The notes: generated from the sequence alone by a model not told the origin. A stretch of 64,000 nucleotides of DNA from Serratia plymuthica NBRC 102599 (GCF_001590925.1 NZ_BCTU01000003.1:124001-188000), one strand, 5' to 3'; numbered from the stretch's first letter, positions 33,839 to 47,336 are shown. Program-made: numbers and translations.

Positions 33839-34570
33839 TCAGGCGTCGTCGACCGGCGTATCCGGCTGCTTGCGGACGAACTGACGAAACAGTTCGCGGC
33901 TCTTCAGCGGTTTGCCGCCCAGGTAGGGTTTCAGCGCCATGCGGGTGAAGCGTTTGGCGGCACGCAAGGTTTGCGCATCGGGGAACTGACGCTCTGCCAA
34001 CGCACGCAGCTCGCGGCCGGTAAAGCTGTAATGGTCCACCACCAGGCTGGCGATAAAGCCTTTTTCCTCGCGGTAACGGTAGGTCATGCCATCGTCCACC
34101 GGCTGGCCGCTGCCGGCGCAGTGCAGGAAATCAAGGCCATAGCCCAGGTGATTCAGCAATGCCAATTCGAACTGGCGCAGCGCCTGCTCCGGGGAAATGT
34201 CTTCCGCCGCCAGCGCCTGCAAACATTGCAGGTAATCGAAGAATAATACCGAGTAGTTGGCTTCTTGCTCCAGCACCCGCGACAGCAGTTCGTTCACGTA
34301 CAGGCCGCTGTACAGCATCATGCCGCTAAGGGGTAAACCGAGAGAAACCGCTTCGGCGTTACGCAGCGTTTTCACTTCGCCACGGCCGCCCCAGCGCACT
34401 AACAGGGGAGTAAAGGGTTGCAGACAACCCTTTAGATTGGAGCGGCGGCTGCGCGCGCCTTTTGCCAGCAAGCGCACCCGCCCATGACCTTCCGTGAACA
34501 TGTCCAGCATCAGGCTGGTTTCACTGTACGGTCGCCCATGCAGGACGAAAGCGCGCTCCCAGCCGTCCAT
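33839..34570 (-). CDS. recO: DNA repair protein RecO
   Basis: The 243-residue protein starts [20 protein letters not shown], the OB-fold that binds DNA and SSB, followed by the helical RecO domain. It loads RecA onto gaps with RecR. The gene lies seven bases after era in the rnc-era-recO operon. The Cys4 zinc motif of some RecO proteins is absent, as in E. coli. Confidence 0.96.
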   Translation of the reverse strand: MDGWERAFVLHGRPYSETSLMLDMFTEGHGRVRLLAKGARSRRSNLKGCLQPFTPLLVRWGGRGEVKTLRNAEAVSLGLPLSGMMLYSGLYVNELLSRVLEQEANYSVLFFDYLQCLQALAAEDISPEQALRQFELALLNHLGYGLDFLHCAGSGQPVDDGMTYRYREEKGFIASLVVDHYSFTGRELRALAERQFPDAQTLRAAKRFTRMALKPYLGGKPLKSRELFRQFVRKQPDTPVDDA

Positions 34571-34577
34571 GGAGAAG

Positions 34578-36166
<1,589 letters not shown>

Positions 36167-36345
36167 TTACCAATAGATCAAGAATGCGTCAAAAACTTGC
36201 AGCATACGGAACAGGCCTGCTTCGCCGAAAGCCAATCCAAAGCTGTTTCGTTTGCAGTGGCTCCCAACAGGGAGCCAACTTTTTATCGCTCGAGGAGGTA
36301 TTCTACAACGAGTGGAAATATAATGCTGCGTTTATAAGCGCGCGG

Positions 36346-37323
36346 TTAATGAATTCCACCAATACGGCTAAACCTTACGCCGGTTGGCCATTCACCTTCC
36401 TGCTTTTCAAAACTCATCCAGATAGCCGTGGCTTTACCCACCAGGTTTTTCTCCGGTACGAAGCCCCAATAACGGCTGTCGGCGCTGTTGTCGCGGTTAT
36501 CACCCATCATGAAGTAATGCCCCGCCGGCACAACCCATTCCGCCAGTTGGTTACCCGGCTGCTGGTAGTAAGCGCCCACCTGATCCTGCGTGCCCGGCAC
36601 GGTCAGAATATGGTGAGAGACAGTGCCCAGCGTTTCCTGGCGCTCGCGCAGGCGAATACCGCCCTGCGGCACGTTATCGCTCAATGGGATCTGGTAGAAA
36701 CCGTTGCTGGCTTCGCCCATGCCGCTGCGGCTGAACATCTGTACAAAATCGCTTGGTTGCGCATCGTTGTATGTCACCGCCAGTGCGGTATCGCAAGACT
36801 GGCCGTTATTACAGGATGGCTGAACGGTCACGCGTTTATTAACCGGATCGTAAGTCACTCGGTCACCCGGCAGACCTACAACGCGCTTGATATAATCCAA
36901 CTTCGGATCCAGCGGATATTTAAATACCGCAATATCGCCGCGCTTCGGATGACCGGTTTCAATTAGCGTGGTCTGGGTAATCGGATCTTTAATGCCATAG
37001 GCATATTTCTCCACCAGAATAAAATCGCCAATCAACAACGTCGGCATCATTGAACCTGATGGGATCTGAAAAGGTTCGTAAATAAACGAACGCACCACAA
37101 ACACCAGCAGCAATACCGGGAAAACCGACGCGCCGGTTTCGATCCAACCTGGCTGCTTCGCCACTTTCGCCAGCGTTTTATCGTCTACGGCGCCCGTAGC
37201 CTGTGCATTCACCGCCGCAATCTTCTGCCGGCGGGCCGGCGCCCATTTGAAGCGCTCAAAAGCCCATATGATCCCGGTAACCAATGTGGCTATGGCCAGG
37301 ATCAAGGCAAACATATTCGCCAT
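36346..37323 (-). CDS. lepB: Signal peptidase I
   Basis: The 325-residue protein has an N-terminal membrane helix at 4-21 and a second at about 62-77. The catalytic serine is in IPSGSMMPTLL and the general-base lysine in YIKRVVGLPGD. It removes Sec and Tat signal peptides at the periplasmic face of the inner membrane. It is 32 bases downstream of lepA. Confidence 0.98.
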   Translation of the reverse strand: MANMFALILAIATLVTGIIWAFERFKWAPARRQKIAAVNAQATGAVDDKTLAKVAKQPGWIETGASVFPVLLLVFVVRSFIYEPFQIPSGSMMPTLLIGDFILVEKYAYGIKDPITQTTLIETGHPKRGDIAVFKYPLDPKLDYIKRVVGLPGDRVTYDPVNKRVTVQPSCNNGQSCDTALAVTYNDAQPSDFVQMFSRSGMGEASNGFYQIPLSDNVPQGGIRLRERQETLGTVSHHILTVPGTQDQVGAYYQQPGNQLAEWVVPAGHYFMMGDNRDNSADSRYWGFVPEKNLVGKATAIWMSFEKQEGEWPTGVRFSRIGGIH

Positions 37324-37355
37324 GCAAACTCCCTAATTACGCGACCTTATCGCGG

Positions 37356-39155
<1,800 letters not shown>

Positions 39156-39696
39156 TATAAAAGTTTTTCTGCCTTGGTATTTCTGAATTACTCGCCTATA
39201 GAAACCCGTATGGACCTAAAGCGACAGTGAATGGGTTCGGCCGTCTTCCGCCTGAATCGCAGCATTCTACATGCCACAACACTGAAAACCTAGCGATCGG
39301 TGCAGTGAAGGCATTCTATTATGCGCACTTTAGTGTTACACGGCGCTCCAGGTTGTGAAAGAAGATGTTAACAAAAGCCGATGAATGAAAAACCACTGCC
39401 TGCACCACCGAATCAACGGAAATCATGTGCTGCGCATACCTTCATCTTCGGCGCTAATACATAACCGCCGATAACGCAATAAACCCCTTCCTAAATCTGG
39501 AATAAATAATATTGGGATCAACATCTTAGAATTGCATTCCTCCCCTCCGGCTTTCGGAAAATACCCATATACGCCCTTCGGAGCCTCCTATAGAAATGGG
39601 ACAGAACTCCGCGACAAAATATTATTCAGGGCACTACATCGGCATGCCCACCGGAGTTCACCAGCATATCTCTGTACGTTGATTGGAAGGTGCGTA
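39156..39696. other. Intergenic region upstream of lepA and the next gene
   Basis: This 541-base gap holds the divergent promoters of lepA and the gene at 39697. I see no gene longer than about 20 codons with a ribosome site, no known RNA and no clear terminator. Confidence 0.4.
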
Positions 39697-40536
39697 ATGA
39701 TCGATAAAGGGCAAATGCTGAGCCGGCACGATTTTTCCAAGGTCAATTGGGGCATTCTGGCAGCGGCAGCGCTGCTGTTAACTGTCGGTGCGGTGCTGCT
39801 GTTGCTGCCGCTGCTGAGCAACATGGATGAAAATGCGGTACTGACCTTGCTGCAAACCGGCGCAGCCACTATTTTACTCGGCGGCAGTCTGTTGGCGCTG
39901 CGCCACTATCTGCGGCCAACGCTGATTTATCGTCTGTATGAGCACGGCGTTCGGGTGATTAATGACCATAACCACAAAGAACGGTTTATCCCCTTTGAAA
40001 AAATTGGCGATATTTATCGTTTTCGCGGTGGGCGCTTGTTTGGCGGACTGTGCAACGTGATGGCATTTCGTACTTCTGCCGAACAACCCTGGTGCACAGT
40101 GTTCAGCAATCTGTCTCATTCCTGGCGGCTGGCCGATGTCATTATCAGCCAACAAATCCAGCTGCGTGGAGCACAGGCGCTGAATGCGCTTTATCAGGGG
40201 GAAGTGCTATCGTTTAGCTATCTGAGTTGCAGTGCCCTCTGGCTGAACCATTTACTGCCAGGCAAACGCAAGAAGCAAACGCCCCAAACGCTGCGGCTGA
40301 GCGCTACGGCGCTGATCACGCCGCAGGGGAGTATTCCAATTGAGCAGATCCGAACGCTGGAGAATAACACGCAGCGCGGCATCATCCGCCTGCTGGATAA
40401 TCAGGGCAAAGCGCTGTTTACGGTCGGGTATTTTTCGCTGCTGAGCGCCGATCTGTTTATGGCGCTGCTGGAGCATATGATCTACAACCGCATCCCCGCC
40501 TATCATAATACGGCGATGACGCGGCAGCAGTTTTAG
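39697..40536 (+). CDS. Unrecognised two-helix membrane protein with PH-like soluble parts
   Basis: I do not recognise this gene. The ATG at 39697 follows GGAAGG and gives 279 residues. Two hydrophobic helices lie at about 18-40 and 48-66. A region of short beta-strand-like segments follows (residues 75-130, HGVRVINDHNHKERFIPFEK), and a similar block recurs near 200-255. Such a layout suggests a PH-like domain seen in small bacterial membrane proteins, but this is weak inference. The frame stays open upstream to 39532 without a ribosome site. Its TAG overlaps the convergent rseC stop. Confidence 0.75.
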   Translation: MIDKGQMLSRHDFSKVNWGILAAAALLLTVGAVLLLLPLLSNMDENAVLTLLQTGAATILLGGSLLALRHYLRPTLIYRLYEHGVRVINDHNHKERFIPFEKIGDIYRFRGGRLFGGLCNVMAFRTSAEQPWCTVFSNLSHSWRLADVIISQQIQLRGAQALNALYQGEVLSFSYLSCSALWLNHLLPGKRKKQTPQTLRLSATALITPQGSIPIEQIRTLENNTQRGIIRLLDNQGKALFTVGYFSLLSADLFMALLEHMIYNRIPAYHNTAMTRQQF

Positions 40537-41009
40537 CGCAGGGGTTCAGTGTCCGTCTGCAGGCGCATGGCCCCAGGCGGCAAACCAATTTGCAGAACTA
40601 TGGGTTGGTAATTCGCCTGCTCGCCGAGGCGGTGCGCCAGGCTACGCGCCAACATAAAGGCCGCGCCGCCGCCAAGCAGCGCGCCGAGCGCCGCGGAGGC
40701 ATCGGTGCCCAGCCAGTATTGCAGCAGGCTCCCCCCTAGCATCATGCCCAGCAAAGGCGTCAGATAGACCAGCATAGCCGAACGCAGCAGGCTGCCCTCG
40801 GCGATACCCACTTCAACCCGCTGGCCCGGCTCAAGCGGCTGCTCGATACGCACCTGCAACTGATGTTCGGTTTCCGGCACCAGTTCGTTCAACGCGCGCG
40901 CGCCACAGCCCGAACGGGCATTGCAACTGCCGCAGCCGGCTTTGGGTTCGCAGCGCAGCAGCGCCACGCCCTGTTGCCACGAAACCACCGTGGCCCACTC
41001 TTTCATCAT
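40533..41009 (-). CDS. rseC: RseC, membrane modulator of sigma-E and redox factor
   Basis: The 158-residue protein starts MMKEWATVVSWQQG, with an N-terminal cysteine cluster (CGSCNARSGCGA), then two membrane helices (about 75-115) and a short tail. RseC influences sigma-E activity and has links to SoxR reduction. Its start overlaps the end of rseB by four bases. Confidence 0.95.
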   Translation of the reverse strand: MMKEWATVVSWQQGVALLRCEPKAGCGSCNARSGCGARALNELVPETEHQLQVRIEQPLEPGQRVEVGIAEGSLLRSAMLVYLTPLLGMMLGGSLLQYWLGTDASAALGALLGGGAAFMLARSLAHRLGEQANYQPIVLQIGLPPGAMRLQTDTEPLR

Positions 41010-41965
41010 TGTGGTGACACCTTGAAGGAAATACTGTCAGCGATACGCTTGGCCGTCGCGGGCGGCAGTTCGCCAACGATGGTGATCTCGTTGCCGTTAC
41101 GCACTTCAGTCTGAATAGTACGCCGCCCTTGGCGATAATACTGTTGACCGGCACCGCTGCCCGCCGGGCTGACGTTGACCGAGAAACTGAACAGACCATC
41201 GCTGTATAGCCGCGTCTCGACAGGTTCGGTCACGTTCGGCAATTTACGGCGATTACGCGCCACTTCATCCACGCCGGCCGGCAACCAGCCGGTGCTCCAG
41301 CCCAGTTTGACGTTGTCTACCGCAGGAAGCGACAGCAAAGGCGGTAGATTAGCCTTGATCAGCCCCTGCATCACGCCTTGCACTTCCGGCCCCACCACAA
41401 ACGAAATCACCCGATATTGCTCCAGCGTTTCGCCATCACGATCGAGTAAATCCACCCGCAGCGGCAGCTTGGTATCCACATCCATCCAGACGATATAGCT
41501 GTAGCGCGAACCATCACGCGCAACCACACGGATCACCTCGCAGGGGCGATCGGAGATTCGGGTGCTGCCGACAGAGATGAAATCGTAATATTTCGCCAGG
41601 CGGTCAAAATCGGCGTAGACGATAGCCGGCAACGCATCGACGATATGATCGCCAGACAGCGTAAAGGGCTCCAGACCTGGCTCAAAATAGCTGATGCCCT
41701 CACCGCGCTGCAATACTTCGCGGCGCGGCCCATCCATATGCAAAAGTTGACCCAGTGGCTGCTTGTCGATTACCGCATGGCGGTAACGCAGCGACTCAAT
41801 CCCCTGCTTGCTGATGCTGATATAGGCGAGTTCGTAATTGAGTGAACGGCTGGCACTGCTCATCTGTTGTAACAACGCCCCGGAAGCAGTGGGCTGCGCC
41901 GGGGCGATGCTTGAGTAGAGCAGGCTGCCCGTCAATAGACAGACGGAGAACCAAAGTTGCTTCAT
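41006..41965 (-). CDS. rseB: RseB, periplasmic regulator of sigma-E
   Basis: The 319-residue protein has a signal peptide ending AQP near residue 24 and the two RseB domains (for example YRHAVIDKQPLGQLLHMDG). It binds the periplasmic part of RseA and blocks DegS cleavage until it binds mislocalised lipopolysaccharide. It overlaps the rseA stop by one base. Confidence 0.96.
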   Translation of the reverse strand: MKQLWFSVCLLTGSLLYSSIAPAQPTASGALLQQMSSASRSLNYELAYISISKQGIESLRYRHAVIDKQPLGQLLHMDGPRREVLQRGEGISYFEPGLEPFTLSGDHIVDALPAIVYADFDRLAKYYDFISVGSTRISDRPCEVIRVVARDGSRYSYIVWMDVDTKLPLRVDLLDRDGETLEQYRVISFVVGPEVQGVMQGLIKANLPPLLSLPAVDNVKLGWSTGWLPAGVDEVARNRRKLPNVTEPVETRLYSDGLFSFSVNVSPAGSGAGQQYYRQGRRTIQTEVRNGNEITIVGELPPATAKRIADSISFKVSPQ

Positions 41966-42618
41966 TACTGCTGTTGCATTCCTAAAGACTGGGTTCCGGG
42001 AACCTGAACGGCAGCCTGTTGTGGGTTGCTTTGCTCAAGCTGCAGCTGATCGGAATGCAAACGACGTTGCAATTCATAATCCTGCAGCATGGCGTTAATA
42101 CGTTTGCGCTGTTCCTGCACCTGCTGCTGTTGCCCGCTTCCGGTGGAGAAACTGTCTGCCGGTACGCCGAGGCTAACCGGTGACGCCTGTCCCATGATCG
42201 GCAGGGTGTTGAACGCCGGTGATTCAGCTGCGCCAGGCTGCGCTGCCGGTTGATTATATTGCTGTACGCCTACAATCACCGCCAGCGAAACACAGGCGGC
42301 CATGCCAATCTGAGTGATCTGGCTGGCCCAGGGGCGCACTTTGTCCCAGAACGGCATTTTCTGCCAGGTGTGCGGTTGCGGCTGAGACTCCGGCACTGCG
42401 GAAGGAACCAGACGTGCAGGTTCTTTCTCAAGTGCAGCAGCAACACGATCTGCGATATCGAGATGCATTACTTGTCCGATATCACCCCGTAGTGTGTCGC
42501 GTATCAGGTGATAGCTCTGCCAGGTTTGTTGAAGCGCTCTGTCATTTGACAATGAGCTCAGCAGCTCAGTGTCGAGCGATTCTCCATCCATCAGAGCGGA
42601 AAGCTTTTCTTTCTGCAT
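41965..42618 (-). CDS. rseA: Anti-sigma-E factor RseA
   Basis: The 217-residue protein begins MQKEKLSALMDGESLD, the cytoplasmic sigma-binding domain. A membrane helix lies at about 101-117, and a Gln-rich periplasmic tail follows. Staged cleavage by DegS, RseP and ClpXP frees sigma-E. It lies 30 bases after rpoE, in the standard operon. Confidence 0.97.
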   Translation of the reverse strand: MQKEKLSALMDGESLDTELLSSLSNDRALQQTWQSYHLIRDTLRGDIGQVMHLDIADRVAAALEKEPARLVPSAVPESQPQPHTWQKMPFWDKVRPWASQITQIGMAACVSLAVIVGVQQYNQPAAQPGAAESPAFNTLPIMGQASPVSLGVPADSFSTGSGQQQQVQEQRKRINAMLQDYELQRRLHSDQLQLEQSNPQQAAVQVPGTQSLGMQQQ

Positions 42619-42648
42619 GCCTAAGTACCCTTCCTGTGTCCGCCATTG

Positions 42649-43224
42649 CTAACGTTGAATCAGCGGTTGAACTTTATTATCGATAGCCTCCCTGGCGCGG
42701 AAAATACGCGAGCGTACGGTTCCTACCGGGCAATCCATGATGGCAGCTATCTCTTCGTAGCTTAGACCATCCAGCTCCCGGAGGGTAATCGCCATGCGAA
42801 GATCCTCGGGGAGAGACTCAATGGTACGGAAAACTATCTGTCTCAGCTCTTCTGACAACATTAAGTTCTCAGGGTTCGAAATTTCTTTCAGTGCTCCCGC
42901 ACTTTCGTAATTTTCAGCGTCGTTGGCATCCACATCGCTGGACGGCGGACGACGCCCCTGAGCAACCAGATAATTCTTTGCCGTGTTCACGGCAATTCGA
43001 TACAACCAGGTATAGAAAGCGCTATCCCCACGGAACGATTCCAGTGCGCGATAGGCTTTAATGAACGACTCCTGCACCACATCGGGCACATCGCCCTGCG
43101 GTACATATCGGGAAACCAGGCTCGCAACCTTATGCTGGTAACGCACTACCAGTAAGTTAAACGATTTCTGATCGCCTTTTTGGACCCGCTCAACCAGAAC
43201 TTGATCCGTTAACTGCTCGCTCAT
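42649..43224 (-). CDS. rpoE: Sigma-E, envelope stress sigma factor
   Basis: The 191-residue ECF sigma factor has region 2 (YVPQGDVPDVVQESFIKAYR) and region 4 (RELDGLSYEEIAAIMDCPVG). The start MSEQLTDQVLVERV at 43224 gives the exact family length, although the frame is open to 43299. It directs transcription of periplasmic folding and outer membrane repair genes, and its own operon through the promoter at 43308-43335. The rseD leader frame overlaps its first 35 bases. Confidence 0.98.
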   Translation of the reverse strand: MSEQLTDQVLVERVQKGDQKSFNLLVVRYQHKVASLVSRYVPQGDVPDVVQESFIKAYRALESFRGDSAFYTWLYRIAVNTAKNYLVAQGRRPPSSDVDANDAENYESAGALKEISNPENLMLSEELRQIVFRTIESLPEDLRMAITLRELDGLSYEEIAAIMDCPVGTVRSRIFRAREAIDNKVQPLIQR

Positions 43225-43345
43225 CCGAGGTAAATTCTCCCCAAATCCGTCTCCACGCGTAAAATTGTACTGCCAGCCATACATTCTTTTCCTGAGCAAG
43301 CACTCGCTTGGAGTTCATACGGAACACGAAGTTCCGTATCGCCAT
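43190..43345 (-). CDS. rseD: rpoE leader peptide RseD
   Basis: A 51-codon frame begins MAIRNFVFRMNSKRVLAQ and runs into the rpoE start, overlapping it by 35 bases. This length and position match the RseD leader peptide that couples translation to rpoE in E. coli. The sigma-E promoter lies inside this frame, so RseD can be made only from upstream promoters. An upstream in-frame ATG at 43366 would add seven residues. Confidence 0.7.
   Translation of the reverse strand: MAIRNFVFRMNSKRVLAQEKNVWLAVQFYAWRRIWGEFTSDERAVNGSSSG
43308..43335 (-). promoter_or_regulatory. Sigma-E autoregulated promoter of rpoE
   Basis: On the minus strand GGAACTT, 16-base spacer, TCCAA fits the sigma-E consensus (GGAACTT-N16-TCTRA). 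The start site would lie about 77 bases before rpoE, like the autoregulated promoter of E. coli. The -35 element is also half of the palindrome CGGAAC-TTCGT-GTTCCG. Confidence 0.7.
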
Positions 43346-43438
43346 TGTTTTTTCTGTTGATGTCATCCAATCCGTGGCTTTTGCCCGGACAATTAGGCTA
43401 ACATGAATTTCACTCTTCTTCTGCACACATCATACGTT

Positions 43439-45040
43439 ATGCAACCATCATCTGAACATGTTAGCGATGTCTTGATCGTCGGCAGCGGTGCTGCGGGTTT
43501 GTCACTGGCGCTGCGCCTCGCGCAGCATTGCAAGGTTACCGTACTCAGCAAGGGGCCGCTCAACGAAGGCGCCACATTTTATGCCCAAGGCGGGATCGCC
43601 GCGGTTTTCGATGAGACGGACAGTATTGCCTCACACGTTGATGACACTTTGATTGCCGGAGCTGGCCTGTGTGACAAGGACGCCGTTGAGTTTATCGCCG
43701 GCAATGCGCGCCACTGCGTGCAATGGCTTATCGATCAGGGCGTATTGTTCGACACCGAAGTCAATGCTCAGGGCGAGGAACATTACCACCTGACGCGTGA
43801 GGGGGGGCACAGCCACCGCCGTATTCTGCATGCCGCCGATGCTACAGGTAAAGAAGTAGAGACCACCCTGGTAGGGAAAGCAAGCACCCACCCTAATATT
43901 TGCGTGATGGAGCGCCGTAACGCGGTCGATCTGATCACTTCGAACAAAATCGGCCTGCCGGGCACCCGCCGCGTGGTCGGCGCCTATGTCTGGAACCGCG
44001 AGCTCGAGCAGGTGGAAACCTACCGCGCCAAAACGGTAGTGCTGGCCACCGGCGGGGCAGCCAAGGTGTATCAGTACACCACCAACCCGGACATCTCGTC
44101 CGGGGATGGTATAGCCATGGCCTGGCGCGCCGGCTGTCGGGTCGCCAACCTTGAATTTAACCAGTTCCACCCGACCTGCCTGTTCCACCCGCAGGCGCGC
44201 AATTTCCTGCTGACCGAAGCGCTGCGTGGCGAAGGCGCCTATCTGAAACGGCCGGACGGCAGCCGCTTTATGCCCGATTTTGACCCGCGGGGCGAACTGG
44301 CGCCGCGCGATATTGTAGCGCGCGCCATCGACCACGAAATGAAACGCCTGGGTGCGGACTGCATGTATCTGGATATCAGCCATAAACCGGCTGAATTCAT
44401 TACCCAGCACTTCCCGATGATCCATGAGAAATTGCTGACGCTGGGCTTCGATCTGACAAAACAACCGATCCCTATCGTGCCCGCCGCGCATTACACCTGC
44501 GGCGGCGTCATGGTCGATCAGCACGGCCGTACCGATCTGGACGGGCTTTACGCCATTGGCGAAGTCAGTTACACCGGCCTGCATGGCGCCAACCGCATGG
44601 CATCCAACTCGCTGCTGGAATGCCTGGTCTACGGCTGGTCGGCGGCAGAGGACATCAAACTACGCCTGCCGTTTATCAAGCTGGCCAAACAGTTGCCGCA
44701 GTGGGATGAAAGCCGTGTAGACGATGCGGACGAGCGGGTGGTGATTCAGCACAACTGGCATGAGCTGCGGCTATTCATGTGGGACTATGTCGGGATCGTG
44801 CGCACCACTAAACGGTTGGAACGCGCGCTGCGCCGCATCAATACGCTGCAAGCTGAAATCGATGAGTACTACGCCAACTTCCGTATTTCCAACAATCTGC
44901 TGGAGCTGCGTAACCTGGTGCAGGTAGCGGAACTGATCGTTCGCAGCGCCATGGAACGCAAAGAAAGCCGCGGGCTGCACTATACGCTGGACTATCCGGA
45001 TATGTTGCCGGAAGCGCTGCCGACCATACTGCAGCCATGA
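43439..45040 (+). CDS. nadB: L-aspartate oxidase
   Basis: The 533-residue flavoenzyme has the FAD fold [15 protein letters not shown], the active-site [13 protein letters not shown] loop ([13 protein letters not shown]) and the C-terminal helical domain. It oxidises aspartate to iminoaspartate, the first step of de novo NAD synthesis. ATG 43439 is taken; the frame is open 12 codons upstream. It is divergent from rpoE. Confidence 0.97.
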   Translation: MQPSSEHVSDVLIVGSGAAGLSLALRLAQHCKVTVLSKGPLNEGATFYAQGGIAAVFDETDSIASHVDDTLIAGAGLCDKDAVEFIAGNARHCVQWLIDQGVLFDTEVNAQGEEHYHLTREGGHSHRRILHAADATGKEVETTLVGKASTHPNICVMERRNAVDLITSNKIGLPGTRRVVGAYVWNRELEQVETYRAKTVVLATGGAAKVYQYTTNPDISSGDGIAMAWRAGCRVANLEFNQFHPTCLFHPQARNFLLTEALRGEGAYLKRPDGSRFMPDFDPRGELAPRDIVARAIDHEMKRLGADCMYLDISHKPAEFITQHFPMIHEKLLTLGFDLTKQPIPIVPAAHYTCGGVMVDQHGRTDLDGLYAIGEVSYTGLHGANRMASNSLLECLVYGWSAAEDIKLRLPFIKLAKQLPQWDESRVDDADERVVIQHNWHELRLFMWDYVGIVRTTKRLERALRRINTLQAEIDEYYANFRISNNLLELRNLVQVAELIVRSAMERKESRGLHYTLDYPDMLPEALPTILQP

Positions 45041-45045
45041 TTGAC

Positions 45046-45067
45046 ACCGCCGGGGCGCCCTGGCGGT
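45046..45067. terminator. Hairpin terminator between nadB and trmN6
   Basis: ACCGCC pairs with GGCGGT around GGGGCGCCCT, in the short gap between two convergent genes. T run is weak. Confidence 0.55.
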
Positions 45068-45068
45068 T

Positions 45069-45818
45069 TCAGTAAAAAAGATAAAAATCGGTAATCAGGC
45101 GGCGGAAATCATCGGTGTAACTGCCGTCGGCCTGTTTAATCGCCAGGCTCTGCTCCGTTTTTTCTTCGACCGGCTGACGCGTCAGCACCAACAACACCCG
45201 GTGCAGCGGCGTATCGGCACGGTCGCTGACGTTCAATCGCTGTGCAGTATGCCAACCACGCCGGTGCGCGTTACTTTCAAATGCCTCACCAATATCATGC
45301 GGCAGCACCACGCAAAAAGCGCCCCGCTCGGCGATCAGCCGCTCAGCGCTTGCCAGCAAGGCATCGTGAGTCAGGGTTTCGGTATAGCGCGCATTGTGGC
45401 GCGCCTGATCGCGGCAGGCGACCGCCGGCTCGAAATACGGCGGGTTGCTGACGATCAGGTCATACTCACCCGCATGATGCCGGGCAAAATGGTGAATATC
45501 CTGCGCATGCACCCGAATGCGCTGCGGCCACGGGGATGCCAGCACGTTGTCACGCGCTTGTTCGGCGGCGGCCTCGTCCAACTCCACCGCATCGATCAGT
45601 ACATTATCGGCCGATCTTTGCGCCAGCATCAGCGCAATAAGCCCGCTGCCGCTGCCGATATCCAGCACCCGCCGCGCCTGCGCCAGCGGTGCCCAGGCGC
45701 CGAGCAGCACGCCGTCGGTGCCCACTTTCATTGCACAACGATCGTGAGCGACAAAAAATTGTTTGAAGGTAAAACCGCCGCGACGCGGGGTAAAATTTGC
45801 TTTCGATTGATTGCTCAC
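45069..45818 (-). CDS. trmN6: tRNA1(Val) (adenine37-N6)-methyltransferase
   Basis: The 249-residue SAM methyltransferase has LDIGSGSGLIALMLAQ and the N6-adenine motif VSNPPYFEP. It matches YfiC/TrmN6 next to nadB and srmB. I use the GTG at 45818 (VSNQSKANFTPRRGGFTFKQ) because AGGTGG lies five bases upstream. The frame remains open far upstream, but that part is antisense to srmB. Confidence 0.9.
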   Translation of the reverse strand: MSNQSKANFTPRRGGFTFKQFFVAHDRCAMKVGTDGVLLGAWAPLAQARRVLDIGSGSGLIALMLAQRSADNVLIDAVELDEAAAEQARDNVLASPWPQRIRVHAQDIHHFARHHAGEYDLIVSNPPYFEPAVACRDQARHNARYTETLTHDALLASAERLIAERGAFCVVLPHDIGEAFESNAHRRGWHTAQRLNVSDRADTPLHRVLLVLTRQPVEEKTEQSLAIKQADGSYTDDFRRLITDFYLFY

Positions 45819-45950
45819 AATAGCCACCTGGATACAAAACTGGCGTAGCATAAGGCAATCTGATTTGTGGGAAAAGAGCTGCTTTCCGCTTAAATAGGTG
45901 AAGAACGCGGCCAACCCGTCTATAATCGGCGCCCCAAGTAGAGGTAGACC

Positions 45951-47276
45951 ATGACAGCAACCAATTTTTCCGAACTCGATCTCGATGAACGCCTGATAAA
46001 AGCCCTGAGCGATAAAGGCTACGAACGCCCGACCGCCATTCAAGCCGAGGCTATCCCACCCGCGATGGATGGGCGCGACGTATTGGGTTCGGCGCCAACC
46101 GGCACCGGCAAGACCGCCGCATTTTTGCTGCCGGTATTGCAGCATCTGCTGGACTTTCCACGCAAGAAGTCCGGCCCACCGCGCGTACTGATCCTCACCC
46201 CGACGCGCGAACTGGCGATGCAGGTAGCCGACCAGGCACGTGAACTGGCTGCCCATACTTCGCTGGATATCGCCACCATCACCGGCGGCGTCGCCTATAT
46301 GAACCACGCGGAAGTCTTCAGCGAAAACCAGGACGTGGTGGTCGCCACCACCGGTCGTCTGCTGCAATACATCAAAGAAGAAAACTTCGACTGCCGCGCG
46401 GTAGAAACGCTGATCCTCGATGAAGCCGACCGCATGCTGGACATGGGCTTCGCGCAGGATATCGAAACCATTTCCGCCGAAACCCGCTGGCGCAACCAGA
46501 CCCTGCTGTTCTCCGCGACGCTGGAAGGCGATGCCATCCGCGAATTCGCCGAGCGCATTCTGAAAGAGCCGGTGGAAATTGAAGCTGATCCTTCACGCCG
46601 CGAACGCAAAAAGATCCTGCAGTGGTACTACCGTGCCGACGACGTGCAGCACAAAACCGCCATTCTGGTGCATTTGCTGCAACAGCCGGACGTGCTGAAG
46701 TCCGTGATCTTCGTCCGTAAACGCGAGCGCGTGCACGAGCTGGCGGCCTGGCTGCGCGAGGCAGGCATCAACACCTGCTATCTCGAAGGCGAAATGGTGC
46801 AGGCCAAGCGCAACGAAGCGGTAAAACGCATGATGGACGGCCGCGTCAACGTGCTGGTCGCCACCGACGTCGCTGCCCGTGGTCTGGATATCCTGGATAT
46901 CACCCACGTGTTCAACTTCGACATGCCGCGTACTGCGGACACCTATCTGCACCGCATCGGCCGCACCGGCCGCGCCGGGCGCAAAGGTACCGCGATTTCG
47001 CTGGTTGAGGCGCACGATCACCTGCTGTTGGGCAAAGTCGGCCGTTACCTGAACGAACCGCTGAAAGCGCGGGTGATCGACGAGCTGCGTCCGTCAACCA
47101 AAGTGCCAAGCGAAAAGAGCAACGGCAAACCTTCGAAGAAGGTGCTGGCCAAACGTGCGGAAGACAAAGAAAAGAACAAAGAAAAAGCCAAGGTGAAAGT
47201 ACGTCACCGCGATGCGAAAAACGTGGGCAAACGCCGCCAGCCAAAGGCCAAGCCTGAGAGCAACGGCGCGAAGTAA
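45951..47276 (+). CDS. srmB: ATP-dependent RNA helicase SrmB
   Basis: The 441-residue DEAD-box protein has the Q motif region, Walker A APTGTGKTA, the DEAD box LDEADRMLDMGF, motif III SAT and motif VI HRIGRTGRAG. A basic lysine-rich tail (about 385-441) follows. It aids assembly of the 50S subunit. It is divergent from trmN6 as in E. coli. Confidence 0.97.
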   Translation: MTATNFSELDLDERLIKALSDKGYERPTAIQAEAIPPAMDGRDVLGSAPTGTGKTAAFLLPVLQHLLDFPRKKSGPPRVLILTPTRELAMQVADQARELAAHTSLDIATITGGVAYMNHAEVFSENQDVVVATTGRLLQYIKEENFDCRAVETLILDEADRMLDMGFAQDIETISAETRWRNQTLLFSATLEGDAIREFAERILKEPVEIEADPSRRERKKILQWYYRADDVQHKTAILVHLLQQPDVLKSVIFVRKRERVHELAAWLREAGINTCYLEGEMVQAKRNEAVKRMMDGRVNVLVATDVAARGLDILDITHVFNFDMPRTADTYLHRIGRTGRAGRKGTAISLVEAHDHLLLGKVGRYLNEPLKARVIDELRPSTKVPSEKSNGKPSKKVLAKRAEDKEKNKEKAKVKVRHRDAKNVGKRRQPKAKPESNGAK

Positions 47277-47292
47277 TGCTGCCGCGGTGAAT

Positions 47293-47327
47293 AAAAAACG
47301 CCTTCACTCACCTGAAGGCGTTTTTTT
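47293..47327. terminator. Bidirectional terminator srmB/phlB
   Basis: AAAAAACGCCTTCA, loop CTCACC, TGAAGGCGTTTTTTT: a strong hairpin with A/T runs on both sides, between convergent genes. Confidence 0.92.
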
Positions 47328-47336
47328 ATGCCCCCA

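Noticed and set aside
45819-46367. N-terminal extension of trmN6
   Set aside because: The extra sequence is antisense to srmB and upstream of a well placed GTG start.
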